Assembly: GCF_018812025.1 (NCBI RefSeq)
Contig: NC_063061.1
Location: 38,663,044-38,727,043 of the forward strand
Direction of reading: 5' to 3'
DNA from: Megalobrama amblycephala
Taxonomy: Eukaryota > Chordata > Actinopteri > Cypriniformes > Xenocyprididae
DNA: 64,000 nt
Positions 36,877-47,288 of this stretch are shown in pieces (the first letter of the stretch is position 1; every line of letters starts with the position of its first letter). Under the pieces are notes generated by a model. That model made no database searches. It was not told the origin of the DNA and saw only the letters and a list, made by a program, of their open reading frames with translations. Both the position numbers and the translations under genes were made by a program.

Positions 36877-37458
36877 GCATGTGTAGTTACTATTACTGGT
36901 AAGTAATTCAAATTAAGCCCCTGGTACACTATTAACTGATTTGAACTTTACTTAAAACGCATTTGAAGGCAGTTCTGCTAGTTTTGGCATTTTCTCTATT
37001 CCCTGGTGGAAGTTCAAATGACAAACCAGCAAAGATGAATAACATATGGTCACATAAGAGTGCCATATCAAAATGACTCCTGCTATGTAACCTTGACTGT
37101 ACCAAAAGAGTCTGATTACTGACTGGAAATGAACCTGCCAGAGGAGTAAATCAGGACCAAGGACAGCGTTCAGGGCCTCAGACGAGCTGCACCATCCTTC
37201 AGTTTCAATCAACCACAACATTAACACTGGACTTTGGTTGCACTTTACAGTGTTCATGTACTACATATTTGTTTACATAACACAGAATAACGCTGATCAA
37301 AAAACATGCACTTGTGTGCACATGTATGCTATATTTCAAATGTCATTAAACATTACCCTAAAAAACGTTTTTCTTAATGCAAAGAACATTTTAATATTCT
37401 AAAGAACCCTTTTTAACTATAAAGAACCTTTTATGCATTTGAAAGTTTCCATGGATCT

Positions 37459-37830
37459 TAAAGGTGCCCTAGAACGCTTTTTCACAATATGTAATATAAG
37501 TCTAAGGTGTCCCCTGAATGTGTCTGTGAAGTTTCAGCTCAAAATACCCCATAGATTTTTTATTATTCAATTTTTTAACTGCCAATTTTGGGGCATCATT
37601 AAATATGCACCGATTCAGCGTGCTTCCCCTTTAAATCCTCGCGCTCCCCGCCCCCAAGCTCGCAACTCTATAATACATTGCATAAACAAAGTTCACACAG
37701 CTAATATAACCCTTAAAATAGATCTTTACAAAGTGTTCGTCATGCAGCATATCAGATCATGTGAGTATGGTATTAATTTGGATGTTTACATTTGATTCTG
37801 AATGAGTTTGATAGTGCTCCATGGCTAAAG
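37459..37830. mobile_element. TTAAAGGTGCCCTAGAACG repeat fragment
   Basis: Starts TTAAAGGTGCCCTAGAACG and continues with 'GTGTCTGTGAAGTTTCAGCT' and 'CAAAATACCCCATAGATTTT'. The start resembles the TTAAAGG ends of the foldback and 54980 elements. No matching right terminus found, so probably truncated. The region to 38530 holds a second AGAACC-type repeat (37915-38250) and a poly-A run at about 38493-38512. Confidence 0.5.
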
Positions 37831-38530
37831 CTAACATTACACACTGTTGGAGAGATTTATAAAGAATGAAGTTGTGTTTATGAATTATACAGACTTCACT
37901 CTTACACTCTTAATCATCACTCTTAAAAAAAAATAAAGGTTCCAAATGGAATCTTAAAGGGTTCTGTAAGGTGCTCCATTTTAGCAGTTCCCATCATGGG
38001 ATAATTTTATGGATTTGGTTTAAATTAATTGATACATTTTGTTTTAATTCAATTTTATGAATTAAACAGCTCATAAACAAATAACCAATTAAACATGAAA
38101 GTATTATGCAATCATTAAAGACATTTCTCCTCATATTGAACCTTAAATGGCATAAATGGATTTTTAAAATTGAGTCAAGAACCCCAGAGTTCTATATAGA
38201 ACCTTTTATATGTGTAGATGTTCTTTATGATGCCAATAAAGAATATTTGTTCAAATAGAACGCATGACGTATATAGAATCTAAATGCAGCCAGCTGACTG
38301 TTCAGAAATCATTACTCTGCGAAATATGAGAATGTAGGTTAGTCCATCTTCATGATCCAGGACTGAACTGCGCATGCGCTCAGAGCATCATGACAGAAGG
38401 ACAAGAGGCCTTTCCAAAAAAAATGTGATTAAAGCACATGCGCATTAGAAACGTTGCCCTTTACAGAAATAAACAACCCCGTTATGACATTTGTAAAAAA
38501 AAAAAAAAAAAAATGTGTGCGATAACTCAC

Positions 38531-38694
38531 CGAAACCCCGCGTGAAACATGTACATCCGCGGACCGCCGGCGTTGGCGTATTTCGGGGAGGTGAAGATGA
38601 AGTCTTTCTTGATGGACACGTAACTGATCAATGACAAAATGAGCAAAGCGACGCTGAACATCACCAGACCCAGAACACTGACGACCCGAACCAT
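38531..38694 (-). CDS. st8sia3: st8sia3 coding exon 1 (membrane anchor)
   Basis: Encodes residues 1-54 plus two bases of Arg55; donor ...GGGGTTTCG|GTGAGTTATC. The start MVRVVSVLGLVMFSVALLI is the short cytoplasmic end and transmembrane anchor (about 6-27) of a type II Golgi enzyme, followed by 'KYANAGGPRMYMFHAGF'. The ATG at 38694 is chosen because an in-frame TGA lies four codons upstream, so the few extra residues before this Met in the human protein are absent here. Too short to be noticed as an open frame; found by family match and phase. Confidence 0.95.
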
Positions 38695-38900
38695 CTCAGC
38701 GATTCACACACGCAGAACGAACATGATGAATGTGAGCTGCATCGCTTCAGATGCTACAACCGCCGGAGAAGATGATGGTGATGATGAAGATCCGGGCTCC
38801 GCGGCGTGTCTCATCAGCACCGGCCGCTGCCATGCCGGATCTCTGTCTTAGCTGTAAACATCCCCGCTCACATCCCGTCTCATGCGTTCAACAGCAGGCG
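38695..38900 (-). promoter_or_regulatory. st8sia3: st8sia3 5' leader with upstream ORFs
   Basis: GC-rich sequence directly upstream of the start. Two short upstream ORFs are visible: ATG at 38833 to TGA at 38747 (28 codons) and ATG at 38742 to TGA at 38704 (12 codons, same frame as the main ORF, ending just before it). If included in the mRNA they could lower translation. The transcription start is unknown, so this is conditional. Confidence 0.5.
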
Positions 38901-39016
38901 ATATTTAAAGGAGACTCGATCCTATTCAGAGAAATCCAAGAAATAAACAAGTCACTGCAGCAGACTGAAGCGATGGACGCTCCGCGGGCACTAAAGGGTT
39001 ACACGGATTATCCTGA

Positions 39017-39017
<1 letters not shown>

Positions 39018-39106
<89 letters not shown>
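39018..39106. repeat. (CA)n microsatellite
   Basis: About 44 CA units within 330-420 bp upstream of the st8sia3 start codon. Confidence 0.97.
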
Positions 39107-39109
<3 letters not shown>

Positions 39110-39240
39110 AATCTGTAATATCCTCACAACAAAACACATTCTGCCTTTTATTTTAGACCTTTGCACTTCAGTGTACTGCATAAGTGCACAATATTTTCAT
39201 TACATGAAATCATATTGTTATTCAATATATATATACATAG

Positions 39241-39535
39241 ACAGTAGTGGCCAAAAGTGATGTCAAGCCTTTGAAAATTTATATTTTCTTTATTCAAAGA
39301 TTATTAAAAGATTTTGTAAGCATATTGCATAATTGTGCTTTAAGTCCATTGTTTTATGTGATAATAACACAATGTAACAGGACAAATTGTGTGACAGTCA
39401 TACAAAGAAATTATGAACACATGCAAAAACAAGAGAAAACCTTATATTGCTTTTTTCCTGTCAGCTTTTTGTTTTTCTATGCATTTTTTTTTATTTGCAT
39501 AGTTAAATAAAACTGTAGTTTGCCTAATAATTTTG
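39241..39535. mobile_element. Possible Tc1-like non-autonomous remnant
   Basis: The left end 'ACAGTAGTGGCCAAAAGTGA' resembles the start of fish Tc1-like elements, and the right side 'CCTAATAATTTTGTCAGTAA' has an approximate inverse. No transposase frame. Tentative. Confidence 0.3.
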
Positions 39536-39607
39536 TCAGTAAATGCCTTAACCAAGTTTAGAGTAAATCATAATATTTGTGTTGTCATATAATGATGTCT
39601 ACACCAA

Positions 39608-39999
39608 CACTGCAAAAATGCCTTTCTTATTTAGTATTTTTGTCTTGTTTCCAATCTAAATATCTAAAAATACTTAAATCAAGATGCTTTTACTAGATAA
39701 GTAACATGCATAAGATATTTTTTTATTGTTTTCCGGAGGGGAAAAAATCAAAATGACGTGAGTTTTTGCTTAAAACGAGCAAAATTATCTGCCAACGAGG
39801 TAAGAAAAATAATCTAAACAGAAACAAGATTATTTTTCTTACCCCACTGGCAGATAATTTTTCTTGTTTTTAGCGAAAAATCACTTTATTTTAAGAATAT
39901 CTTATGTCATGTTACTTATCTATTCATCTGGATTTAAGAATTTTTTTGATATTTAGACTGGAAACAAGACAAAAATACTAAGAAAAGCATTTTGCAGTG
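39608..39999. mobile_element. Foldback MITE with CACTGCAAAA termini
   Basis: Starts CACTGCAAAAATGCCTTTCT and ends with its inverse ...AGAAAAGCATTTTGCAGTG. The two halves pair over much of their length ('TTTTTGTCTTGTTTCCA' with 'TGGAAACAAGACAAAAA'; 'ATTATCTGCCA' with 'TGGCAGATAAT'). No coding frame. Confidence 0.8.
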
Positions 40000-40010
40000 A
40001 ATACATTTTT

Positions 40011-40047
<37 letters not shown>
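40011..40047. repeat. (AAC)n microsatellite
   Basis: About 12 AAC units. Confidence 0.95.
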
Positions 40048-40048
<1 letters not shown>

Positions 40049-40169
40049 AACCCCCACAATGTCTGCGCAGTAATGTTTAATGTTAATATGTGCAGAGATT
40101 ACTGTAATCCCAACACTCACTCAGACTAATGGATAGTTTGGGACTGTGTATAATCTCATATAATTTCAT

Positions 40170-40385
40170 TTCAATACAGGTTGTAAGTAACTTGGAATTT
40201 GGTTCTCATTATTTGGCTCAGTAGCAGCATATACAGGTTGAACAAAAGCGGTACTAGAATTGAGCCTTGGGGCACTCCGCGTGTCACGGATGTCTACTAG
40301 GACTTATGGTCGCCTAAACTTACATAATAACTTCTCCCTTCTAAGTATGACAATTGAACCATGACCTGAGTCATAAAAATACAGT
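40170..40385 (-). mobile_element. LINE reverse-transcriptase fragment
   Basis: The minus strand reads 'VQLSYLEGRSYYVSLGDHKS', two in-frame stops, then 'VTRGVPQGSILVPLLFNLYM'. The GVPQGS(I/V)LxPLLFxLY block is a signature of non-LTR retrotransposon reverse transcriptases (L2/CR1/Rex type). It is a short dead fragment; no endonuclease, catalytic Asp-Asp block or 3' tail is seen next to it. Confidence 0.8.
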
Positions 40386-41544
40386 GACATTTGTGATTAC
40401 TGGAGATTTGTATTTATGGAAATTACTAGAAATCTAAACATCAAAATCTCCTGCAATAGTTTTCTCTCAAAGCATCCGGACACAACCAGCAGCTGCTAAC
40501 AGGGACTTAAACCTACACAAGCACCGTAACAGTATTTCTACCTCTCTCGCTTTCTCAATACTTTAAATAATGCATGCATTGAAACCTTTTTGTTAACTTT
40601 TGTTGCTAAAGAAACAGAGACTAAAATCTGTAAAGTTTAACTACACAAAGCTATTAGTGAACACGGGTGATGAATCAGGCCTTTTGTAAGCACGCTGAAT
40701 GTGTAATGCACTTTTATATCAAACATTCGAGGCAGCGCAGGACATAAACCACACAAATATCAATATCTTATATCTCACTTCTCTACAGAACACAATAAAA
40801 GCTGTGAAATTGCTCCTTCTCTCATGAAAAGTTAAAAAGCTGCAAAGGGAATAATTATGAAAAACTCATCAATTGCAGTAGCTGCAGGGAGAATTAAAGA
40901 TCAGTTTTAGTGGAGCACAAAATGAAATGGATTGCAGTCGAGTTTAAACTAAACGACTTTCTGGAGCAGAAAGAGAGAGTTATTATCCAGAGAGAGCAAA
41001 ACACAGCCACAAAATCAAATATCATACATAAAGAACATTTGCAAAAACAAACATAAGTCAGATAACTGCATGATAACTGTATCTTACCACACGGTACAAA
41101 CGTCTTCTGTTGAGAACGACTCCATGTGAAATCTGATATATGGCAGACAAAACACGATTATACATCCATCATAATTTTTTTAATCCATCACATAACAATA
41201 ATAAATCAGACACATATCTGCACCATATATTGTAAAATATTGCACAGTAGTCATTTTAATGGTCATCAAGAACAGGTTAAGTTGATTAGAACTTAACTAA
41301 AACAATTAATTCAGAAGTAATTGTGATTTGACATCACATTATTAACACTAGACCACCAACATTTACATTATTATTTTATATTAAATATGTCTATATAGTT
41401 TTTATTAACTTTTATTTCAGTTTTAGTTATTTTAGTACATCAAGTTAAACTAAATGAAAATGAGTAATGCGCTGGCAATTAACTGAAATAAAATCAATTT
41501 AATCCGTTTTTTATGGTATTAGTTTTAATTAACCTTGTTCTATA
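40386..41544. other. Non-coding stretch, no gene
   Basis: AT-rich sequence without recognised repeats or exons. Confidence 0.4.
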
Positions 41545-41660
41545 GAAGCTTGTTTCTGCCACTAAAGTCATTTCGATTTTTTTTCACAATTCTGACATTT
41601 CTTCTCGCAATTTCGAGATATAAACTCGCAATTTTCAGATTTGTGAGATATAAACATCCA
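41545..41660. mobile_element. GAAGCTTGTTTC-family element, short tandem core
   Basis: Left terminus 'AGAAGCTTGTTTCTGCCA' followed by a few 'CACAATTCTGACATTTCTTC' units. An intermediate form between the single-unit copy at 25225 and the 2.2 kb array at 30540. Confidence 0.55.
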
Positions 41661-41833
41661 GCGTTAGCGTCAGTTCTGGCAGGTCACGTCAGTCAAGCTC
41701 GCATCAGCTGACTCCCAGGTGACTTACGTCAACCTATAGGAATACGACGCCTATGACAGCATCCATATATAAGCTCCTCAGTATTATCAGCAGCTATTGC
41801 ATTTCTCAGGAGCTAATTACCGTCCTCCATCCA

Positions 41834-41887
41834 TGTATCATGAATAAGTCAGAGCAACCCCTTCAGCCGTGACTTATTCATGATACA
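41834..41887. other. Perfect 18-bp inverted repeat (hairpin)
   Basis: TGTATCATGAATAAGTCA (41834-41851) and its exact complement (41870-41887) flank an 18-nt spacer. The surrounding 41660-41960 ('TATATAAGCTCCTCAGTATT') looks transposon-like, but no family or terminal repeat could be assigned. Confidence 0.8.
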
Positions 41888-41959
41888 GCACTAGCCTCGA
41901 GTACCTTATTGCTTTTATAAAACGGTTACCACACAATACAAATATTAAAGCCCAAAATA

Positions 41960-42479
41960 TATATCAATGCAACTTTCATGAAGTAAACTAAAGCCTTCCT
42001 TTCGCCAGAAAAAATAGTCCCTGACCGTGAACAGCAACAGAAATTACATTATTATTCCATTAGATGGCGGCAAAGAGTGTCTTTATGAGTGTGTCAGTCA
42101 GTAGCGAAGACTTTTATATTGAAAAGACTGAATTGTTGTGAACACAGAACAAGACGCAACTGACAAATGCTTTGACTAGCGCTGTCAGTCACGGGAAAAC
42201 CCCTTAACTGTTAAAAGGACAAGATAATACATCGGAAAACAGATGTTTTATTATGAACATAGGACTGACCTGAAGGAAAGTGCTAAATCTGAATGCAGGT
42301 AATAAACTCACTCACTTTCTCTTTCTCACAATACTCTTCGACATATACAGTAAGCTTCAATGAACAATATTGAGAACAAACAGTTTACGTTGCTATGTTG
42401 CGTGGTGATACACAGAACTGTTGGGTGAAGTGGTCATAGACAATCATATTGACCAATCAGAACCAACGACAGGAACTAA
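41960..42479. other. Non-coding stretch, no gene
   Basis: Nothing recognisable beyond AT-rich sequence. Confidence 0.35.
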
Positions 42480-43420
42480 CCATTTAATATATAATATAAT
42501 ATAATATAATATAATATAATGCTCGAATCTGATTGGTTGACCAACTTTCTAAGGTGTGCAATTATTTTCAGGGAAATGCACGGCTAAAGTAGTTCTAGCA
42601 GGTCTTGACCGCATTACAGTTCCATATCACTTCGCCAAATGATTTCAGTTATTTCAAAGGCCCTTACAGCTGAAAACAGCAAAAGAACCAAAACCCACAA
42701 TGACACCGACCAAGCAAATAAATATGGTAAACAATAGGATAAAAACGACAAATTATTTCCTTAAAATAATCTGCCATAAAATTATGTTTTATTATGTACG
42801 GACAGCACATACTCTCTCCCGCTCAAACACACACACACATCCAGTACGGACACACGCTCGCACAAAAGCATGTTGTCAGTGCAACTTAAAAGCTACATGA
42901 CATTTCTCACCAGCGAGGAAATAACGGCGCTGTTCTTGAAGCAGATAAACTTACAGTTTCACTATTAATAGAGACAATGCTGCCGAACACTGTTAAGAGC
43001 CGCACAAACTCAGGTAATTCACATGCTTTATATCTCTCTCTCTCTCTAATAACTGCATTAATAACTGCATTAGTCTGTTATCAAGGCTCCAGCCTCCATT
43101 ACTAGCTCTAAAATGACATTTTGGAATTAGCAATGGAGGTGTGGGATGAGATGCGTAAAAATTAGTCCCACACATGAGTGTTTTAAGGACAAAAAACTGA
43201 CAAAAGTCTCAAAATACAACATCGGAACAGTGTCTTGAGGTGTGTTAACCACAGTATAAGCATTATAAGGTGGTGTAATGTCCATTCCGCTTCACGACCA
43301 CATTACCACCTCTGGTGTGCATTATTTTCTAATAATTCAATGGCCCGTCGTCGATTATTCCTTATAATATAATATAACATAATATAACATAATATGATAT
43401 AATATAATATAATATAAGTC
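42480..43420. repeat. 0.9 kb segment bounded by (ATAAT)n microsatellites
   Basis: AT(A)AT pentamer-type runs lie at 42488-42521 and about 43365-43417. Just inside the left run is 'GCTCGAATCTGATTGGTTGA', and just inside the right run 'GGCCCGTCGTCGATTATTCC'. The arrangement suggests an insertion with AT-rich ends, but no clear terminal inverted repeat is present. A 66-codon open frame inside is not gene-like. Confidence 0.4.
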
Positions 43421-44114
43421 ACCACAACTGTTTATTGTCAGTAAAGAATGAGGAAAGTGTGTGTATTTGATGGTTTATGTGGTCAGTGTAGGAAAGAGAA
43501 AAAGAGCGAGGAAGTTCACGAGTCTGCAGGCGAGATGTTGAGGTGGAAATGAGCAGAACTATACGGCTAAAGCGTGGATCAGATGAATGGGGACATTATA
43601 TGGGGAGACGGCCACTGTGTTTTTGATGTATGGCTCAGAGGTCAGTGGGTGTGAGACCTGTGTGTGTGTGTGATGGCCAGGCCAGTGAAAGATACGGTTG
43701 CTAAGCAACAGACTGACCAGAGAGACTCATCTGATTGGAGTTTCATGGAATTAATTTCCACGTGCAGAAGATGACCAGCGTCAATCACAGCAACACTCAT
43801 TCATCACAGGACAGAAACAGTGTGTGTGAGAGAGTTTACAGTGGCTAAACACTCACTAAAGACTCATCCATCTCAGCTCAGCTTTGTGCTGCTGTCAGAG
43901 GAAGAGAAATGACAGTGTGGACAGAGCGAAGGATAATGGCTCCGTGATGGACTTCAGTTGAACAGTTTGACAATCTGGAGTAAAAGTACAGTATTACTGA
44001 CTCACATGATCAGACTTTTAAGGAAGGTCTTGTCCAGTTTACACTGGTGTGTGTGTGTGTGTATAAACACATTACAGTTCAAACGGTTGTGGTTAAAAAT
44101 ATTTTTTAATGTTT
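43421..44114. other. Low-repeat non-coding stretch
   Basis: Mixed-composition sequence with short GT runs (about 43661-43672 and 44047-44062). No gene seen. Confidence 0.35.
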
Positions 44115-44425
44115 GAGTCTCTTCTGTTCACAAGGCTGCATTTATTTGATCAAAAATGCAGTAAAAATAGTGAAATATTATTGCACTGTAAATGTGAATA
44201 TATAGTAAAATGTAATTTATTCCTGTAATCAAAGCTGAATTTTCAGCATCATTACTCCAGTCTTCAGTGTCACATGATCCTTCAGAAATCATTCTAATAT
44301 GATGATTTACTGCTCAAGAAACATTTATGATTATTATCAGTGTTGAAAACAGTTGTGCTGCTTCATACATTTGTGGAAACTGTCATACATTTACTGTTTT
44401 CAGGATTCTTCGAAGAATATAAAGT
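44115..44425 (+). repeat. Interspersed repeat ('CATTACTCCAGTCTTCAG' family), copy 3
   Basis: Same words and order as 22541-23045, ending 'TTTTCAGGATTCTTCGAAGA'. Confidence 0.75.
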
Positions 44426-44476
44426 TTTGACTGGTATTATAACAAATAATAATATACTTAATATTAATATAACTGA

Positions 44477-44477
<1 letters not shown>

Positions 44478-44540
<63 letters not shown>

Positions 44541-44542
44541 TT
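44478..44542. repeat. (CA)n(TA)n microsatellite
   Basis: A short CA run passes into about 28 TA units. Confidence 0.95.
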
Positions 44543-44766
44543 TTTTAATAAAGTTATGTAGAAGATTAGTATGTTTAATGGAATGTTGTAACAGATGTTG
44601 ATCTACCGGTAGTTTTCTGTAGCTGAGATTTAAGGTTTGACATTCATGATCCACACAGAACGACCATCGAGTGTGAGACGATCTCTGTCTCTCTCCAGTG
44701 TAAAAGCTCATCTAACCTGCTGGCCATGAACTCATGCATCACACTGACATGTGACACACGAACATA

Positions 44767-44798
44767 CACTCACACACTCACACACACACACACACACA

Positions 44799-44869
<71 letters not shown>

Positions 44870-44872
44870 ACA

Positions 44873-44964
<92 letters not shown>
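44767..44964. repeat. Long (CA)n microsatellite
   Basis: About 198 bp of CA with a few CT and CG interruptions (near 44779, 44799 and 44860-44873). The longest CA tract in the window. Open frames on both strands here are artefacts. Confidence 0.97.
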
Positions 44965-44965
<1 letters not shown>

Positions 44966-45059
44966 TACTGTCAATTTTCTCAGATAAAAAAAAAAGATGC
45001 ACAGACCAGATTTTGACAGTGGATCTTTTTACCCATAAACCCCTTCAACAGTGAACAAA

Positions 45060-45449
45060 GATTTACAATGTTTTGAGTTGTTACATAATTGTTACATAAT
45101 TGACTTTCTTGTCATAATTATTACTTTTTTATCTAAATTTTGACTTTTTTTGTCAATTTTGACTTATTTCATAATTTTTTCTTTTAATGTCATACTTGAC
45201 TTGTCATCATTTAATCTTTTGGTCATAATACTTTTTATCTCAATTTTGAATTTTTATGACAATTGTATTTTGTCAATTTTGACTTATTTCATAATTATTA
45301 CTTTTTATGTTATACTTCACTTTTGGTCATAATTAATACTTTTTATTTCAATTTTGAGATTATGACATTTGATGTCATAAATATAATTTACCAAAGTTTT
45401 TTGTTGTTGTTGTTGTTTTTTTTTTATGTGGCAGAAATGAGCTTCCATA
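45060..45449. repeat. TTTTTGTCATAATT satellite ending in a MITE terminus
   Basis: Imperfect repeats of 'TTTTTGTCATAATTATTACT' and 'TCAATTTTGACTT', closing with 'GCAGAAATGAGCTTCCATA' (45431-45449), close to the AAGCTTCCATA terminus of the 25225 and 30540 elements. Probably another expanded core of the same broad MITE family. Confidence 0.6.
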
Positions 45450-47000
45450 TGATGGTGAATAAATTAGTAAATTCATTCAATAAATTCATTGCTGCCATAA
45501 GAGAAACATCTCATCTAAATCCAAAGGGTGGTATTCTAAAGCAAATCTTAAAAAAAAAGTCCAAAATGAGGGAAATTACTAAAGTAACCACATGAGTTTA
45601 TGACATGGAGCACATGAGTGCAGTGTGAAAGTAGCTCACAACTCTCTAAAATTAACTTTAAATGTTCCTGGACAAATATTAGTTGTGTTAAAACTGATGT
45701 GCTGATGATCTTTTATAACCTCTGATGACACAGACACATCCAGCCGGACAAAGACTGTTATTATCTGTGTGTGTGTGTGTGTGTGTACAGTCACTAATAG
45801 ATGATTCATTCAGCTGCTCTGTGTGTTTTATGTCTTATCACATTCTTGCGTTGCTTCTGTGTGTGTAAGAGTCTCCAGACCGATAAGATCTGCTGCTGTC
45901 CTCATGTTAAGGACTTCACTGATAACATGAAAACACGCTCGGAAACAATGGCAGCAAAAATGACACCACATTCAGACCTTTGACAAACACACAGAGAGAC
46001 ACGCCAACAGAAGACAACATGAAGGCAAATGATCAACCCTTCCACACATAAATCAGCTCAGTGTGCAGCTCGGGACAAATTTATCTATTTCTCATGATAA
46101 CCACAAATACTTCTTTATAAGAAAATGCCTGTAGGAAAGAAAAATCGCAATGCAATAGACTTTTATAGTCTTGTGTCTCCTCTAGAGTTTCAGAAGAGAT
46201 TTCAGTAATCTCAATAATCTGTTCGATATGAACTCAAACATTTAACATCAAATTATCTGAGTTTTTTCTGTTCTCTGTGTAGTTTAATTCATCAAGCACA
46301 AGAAACAAATCAGTTTAATGATGCAACATGCACTTACACGATTAGTCCACAGATAAACAGTGGGCAACATTAAGATAACATTAAGATAACGTTAAGATAA
46401 CACTGAGATAATGTGAGAATAATGATGGTCTGTAGCAGCATTCTGCCACTGTATAAACATTCAACACTCTAACAAATGATGAATTTAAGATCCTGATCGC
46501 TTCATACGGTTTATGGTGATGTAATTAATATCCAGGAATGCCATATACTGTAAATGACTGTAAATGCAAAGCAAACAACATCATGCTCTTTTGAAAGGAA
46601 TAATTCACCCAAAAATTGAAAACTGTATGACTTTCTTTCTTTCTTCTGCTAAACACAAAAGAAGATATTATACAAAAGAAGCTTTTTATCAAGGTGAACT
46701 ATTTCTGTAATGCTTTTGACCTGTCACTGAGTAATATGGAGAAATTATAAAATATTGATTTGTTCCTGACTAATATTTGACAGGTAGACAGTAGATGTCA
46801 GAGGTGGCAATTGCACTCTTATGCGTAGCAATTAGCAGCTGAAATATAAATTAAACAACACGGTCTGAGCTGAGAAACATGATTAACAGGTCGAGACCTC
46901 ATTCAGAGATGATCTCCACCCATAAAACACTGTTCTCTCTTAATATTTGTTGCTAAATGCATTTGAAACAAATTACATTTTTAATGCAGGAAGTGTCACA
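45450..47000. other. Non-coding stretch, no gene
   Basis: Includes a GT run at about 45767-45785 and a small MITE-type remnant at 46588-46690 ('AATAATTCACCCAAAAATTG', 'CTAAACACAAAAGAAGATAT'). Nothing else recognised. Confidence 0.4.
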
Positions 47001-47288
47001 GTTCGTGACTGTAAAGCAGCGCACGATGAAGGAGATACTCAGATAATCTAATATTAAACGCAACAAACAGGAGAAATCACAACCACGTTACCCATAGACA
47101 TTAACAATATACTGTAGGACCAGGAACAAACTGAAACTGAGGGCTTTAATACATGAGGGCAAACAAAGGAGCTGATGAGTTAATAAATGAGGGACAGGTG
47201 AATTAGTTGAAGCAATGAAACACTTCAATCAGAACGATCAGTCAGAAAATGAACACAACTGAAACAAAAACAGAACATAACCCTGATA

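Larger units (their letters stand above)
28130..38694 (-). other. st8sia3: st8sia3 gene, complete coding region in four exons
   Basis: Exons 38694-38531, 34810-34691, 33462-32905 and 28412-28130 join in consistent phase into 374 residues plus TAG (human protein about 380). The product is a type II Golgi alpha-2,8-sialyltransferase that moves sialic acid from CMP-Neu5Ac to alpha-2,3-sialylated glycoproteins and glycolipids, mainly in brain. All three introns are GT/AG. Every family motif is intact: sialylmotif L from Cys156, S about 294-316, motif III HYYD 331-334, VS His348/Glu353. Introns are 3.7, 1.2 and 4.5 kb and full of repeats. onecut2 lies downstream on the same strand, as in human. 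Confidence 0.95.

Noticed and set aside
44726..45016. Thr-His and Cys-Val repeat frames
   Set aside because: Translation of a CA/GT microsatellite; the same holds at 19479, 29851 and 38926.
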